Shown here: positions 62,240-64,000 of the stretch, one piece after another
Layout: every line of letters starts with the position of its first letter
Position numbering within the stretch: position 1 is the stretch's first letter
Source of the DNA: Pseudomonadota bacterium
GTDB taxonomy: Bacteria > Pseudomonadota > Gammaproteobacteria > Steroidobacterales > Steroidobacteraceae
DNA length: 64,000 bases
Reading direction: 5' to 3'
Assembly: GCA_023423935.1 (NCBI GenBank)
Contig: JAFAEQ010000033.1
Coordinates: 124,001-188,000, forward strand
The notes under the pieces: generated by a model
The model's database searches: none
The model's input: the letters and a program-made list of their open reading frames with translations, nothing else
What the model was told of the DNA's origin: nothing
Made by a program: the position numbers and the translations under genes

Positions 62240-63547
62240 TCAGGCCTTCGCGACCGTCGTCGATTCCTTGCCCGCAGGTTCGAATCGTCGGGCCAGCCAC
62301 CATCCGACCAATGCCCACACGGCCGCGACCGCGGCACCCAGCATGGCCAGCGCCGCTGGACCGAACCCGATCGCTTCGAGCGCCTTGTTCACCTGAGCAG
62401 ACAGTGCATCGGCACTTCGATACACGGGAACGTCGATCGTGCTCTTCGCCTTGTACTTGCTCTCCCTGTCCAACGGGCTCCACAGCATCTCGCGGCCTGG
62501 GCGTACGAAGGCGTACTCCATCGCGCGCCGCGCGATCACCACCACCGCGAGGACCGCGAGCGTGCCCGAGAGCGCCAGGGCCACGAAGCCGCCCACCATG
62601 ATCAGTGGCACCACGGTCACCAATGCAATGACCCCGAAGCGCTGCGCGATACGACCGGTGAGAAAGACCTGCGAGACCACCGTCAACAATTGCACGACCC
62701 AATCGAACCGTGCGAAGACACGCGTGCGATCGGTGATCTCCGGATAGTTGATCTCCACCAGCCGCAGCTGCTCGAAATAAAGCAGCGTGTTGACGATCGA
62801 GATCATCACGACGAAGAGGGCGATCCCGATGAGGTAGGGCGATCGCAGGATCAGGGTGACCCCCGCAAACATGTTGCCGCCCAAGGGACGATCTTCCGCT
62901 TTTTCGTCGGCAGAGGCGCGCTGCTGCCACAACCGAAGCAGCAACCGCTGGCAGACGATTGCGGCTACGAACAGCGCTGCACCCATGAACAGCAGGCCGC
63001 TGTTGCCGATGGTATTCACGCTCAGATCCGACACGAGAGGCCCCAGCAGCGCGCCGGCGCTTCCGCCCGCCGCGATGAATCCGAAAAGTCGCTTGCTCTG
63101 CCCGCGATCGAACAACTCGAGCAGGAAGCTCCAGAAGATCGAGAGCAGAAACAGATTCACCACGCTGATGAAGACGTAGAAGAATTTGCCCGCAAACAGA
63201 TTGATCGTGTCACCACGTAGCGTGAAACCGATGATCGCGAGTGCCAGTGCGATTGCGCCGTAGAGCGCGGGAAGGAACACGCTGCGTCGGACACGCGCCA
63301 CGATGATGCCGTACAGAGGAATGATCAGTAGCGAGGCCGCCCACGTCGCAATCCACAGGTCTGCCGTAGCATCGCGACCGATGATCGTGCCGATCGTCTC
63401 GCGCAGGGGGCGCACCGCGAAATAGCCGGCCCACATGAAAAAGAACAACCCGAACGCCGCGAGGACAGCCTTCGTCTCTTCCGGCTGGATGGGCGCAATT
63501 CGGCTGAGCGCTCTACCGAGCGGAGAAATCGTCACGGGCGCCTGCAT
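62240..63547 (-). CDS. NTP/NDP exchange transporter-like protein (Tlc/Npt superfamily)
   Basis: 435 residues from ATG 63547 with GAGG upstream (a start at 63589 is also open). About twelve membrane helices; FGLFFFMWAGYFAVRPLRETIG and the long SLGLDVLRTL-like middle are typical of Npt1/Tlc and related MFS carriers. True nucleotide exchangers serve intracellular bacteria; free-living homologues have unknown substrates. Convergent with the TonB fusion, one base apart. Confidence 0.75.
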   Translation of the reverse strand: MQAPVTISPLGRALSRIAPIQPEETKAVLAAFGLFFFMWAGYFAVRPLRETIGTIIGRDATADLWIATWAASLLIIPLYGIIVARVRRSVFLPALYGAIALALAIIGFTLRGDTINLFAGKFFYVFISVVNLFLLSIFWSFLLELFDRGQSKRLFGFIAAGGSAGALLGPLVSDLSVNTIGNSGLLFMGAALFVAAIVCQRLLLRLWQQRASADEKAEDRPLGGNMFAGVTLILRSPYLIGIALFVVMISIVNTLLYFEQLRLVEINYPEITDRTRVFARFDWVVQLLTVVSQVFLTGRIAQRFGVIALVTVVPLIMVGGFVALALSGTLAVLAVVVIARRAMEYAFVRPGREMLWSPLDRESKYKAKSTIDVPVYRSADALSAQVNKALEAIGFGPAALAMLGAAVAAVWALVGWWLARRFEPAGKESTTVAKA

Positions 63548-63695
63548 ACGGTCCTCGTTCTTGTTGGTGAGGACGGATTCTAAACACATGCCTCACGGCA
63601 CGCGGGACTCGTGCGATGAGTAGCCTGCGTCAGCGGGCAGATTGCCGACAGCTCCGACCAGAGCCTTCCGGTGTTATCACGCAGCCGCGTCTTCG
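63548..63695. other. Intergenic region
   Basis: 148 bases between two minus-strand genes; contains the GAGG ribosome-binding site of the transporter. Nothing else recognised. Confidence 0.3.
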
Positions 63696-64000
63696 TTATT
63701 CGGGAAAGCGGAACCCGTGCTGTCGCACGAGTCGCGTGCAGGCTGTCGCAAGATGCAGATCGTATTTCACGCCTGCGCCACGGTTGATCTCCTCCACCGC
63801 AGCGTCCATGCCCAGCGCGAAGCGATGCGGCCGATTCGAAGACATCGCCTCGACCACATCGGCGATTGCGAGGATTCGCGCTTCGAGCAGGATCTCTTCG
63901 CCCTTGAGACCGCACGGATAGCCGCTGCCATCGTAGCGCTCGTGACTTTCGAAAATGATCTCGGCCACGGGCGCGCCGAAGTCGATGTTTGCGAGCAGCT
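63696..64000 (-). CDS. HD-GYP-domain protein (C-terminal part)
   Basis: About 100 residues reading in from the window edge. SHERYDGSGYPCGLKGEEI and ARILAIADVVEAMSSNRPHR are the C-terminal HD-GYP hallmarks of cyclic-di-GMP phosphodiesterases. The catalytic HD motif itself and any sensor domain lie outside the window. The first His of the usual HHE is Ser. Partial gene. Confidence 0.9.
   Translation of the reverse strand, partial: LLANIDFGAPVAEIIFESHERYDGSGYPCGLKGEEILLEARILAIADVVEAMSSNRPHRFALGMDAAVEEINRGAGVKYDLHLATACTRLVRQHGFRFPE

Overview
The window is about 62% GC by eye and densely coded, with Sec and lipoprotein signals, Omp85/TamA, TonB, LptM, DsbA and beta-barrel proteins. It therefore comes from a Gram-negative bacterium. 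Gene content and order (rsmB-fmt-def facing lysM-dprA-smg-topA; polA-engB-cytochrome c4-dsbA; an argF'-type arginine cluster; a FlhC-like gene with a four-Cys zinc site) point to a gammaproteobacterium near the Xanthomonadales/Nevskiales/Steroidobacterales. I see no insertion sequence, prophage, tRNA, rRNA or CRISPR array.

Layout. 1-8.9 kb: translation-initiation modification (def, fmt, rsmB, minus strand) divergent from lysM-dprA-smg-topA-hemF. 9-18.9 kb: housekeeping enzymes (rlmJ, tag, hemB, aroE, gamma-carbonic anhydrase, oligopeptidase A, pirin) and envelope proteins. 19-25.7 kb: gltB-gltD. 25.8-36.8 kb: an orphan FlhC-like regulator and a divergent unknown, nudC, a TANGO2/NRDE protein, tamA-tamB, NUDIX, rarD. 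37-46 kb: arginine genes argR-argG-DUF1611-argC-argD-argF'-argB-argH. 46-54 kb: lptM-polA, a small OMP, a predicted small RNA, engB, cytochrome c4, a DsbA-like lipoprotein, corA. 54-64 kb: a NYN/LOTUS protein, an EEP hydrolase, then a four-gene module (membrane CheA-like kinase, CheY, CheX, receiver-TM-TonB fusion), a nucleotide-antiporter-type carrier and the end of an HD-GYP gene.

Main observations. (1) Between polA and engB there is a sigma-E-type promoter, four consecutive hairpins (two with C-rich, anti-Shine-Dalgarno loops) and a strong intrinsic terminator. This is the locus of Spot 42 in enterics and ErsA in Pseudomonas. (2) About fourteen intergenic regions hold quasi-palindromes whose arms are iterated short words, a different word at each locus; the right arm often abuts a start codon that lacks a Shine-Dalgarno sequence and the left arm often swallows the previous stop codon. 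(3) The arginine cluster has no N-acetylglutamate synthase, a DUF1611 protein in its place, and a carbamoyltransferase whose acetyl/succinyl discriminator position is alanine. (4) PolA has lost three of the four proofreading carboxylates. (5) The CheA-like module is preceded by a leader that folds into a three-helix junction.
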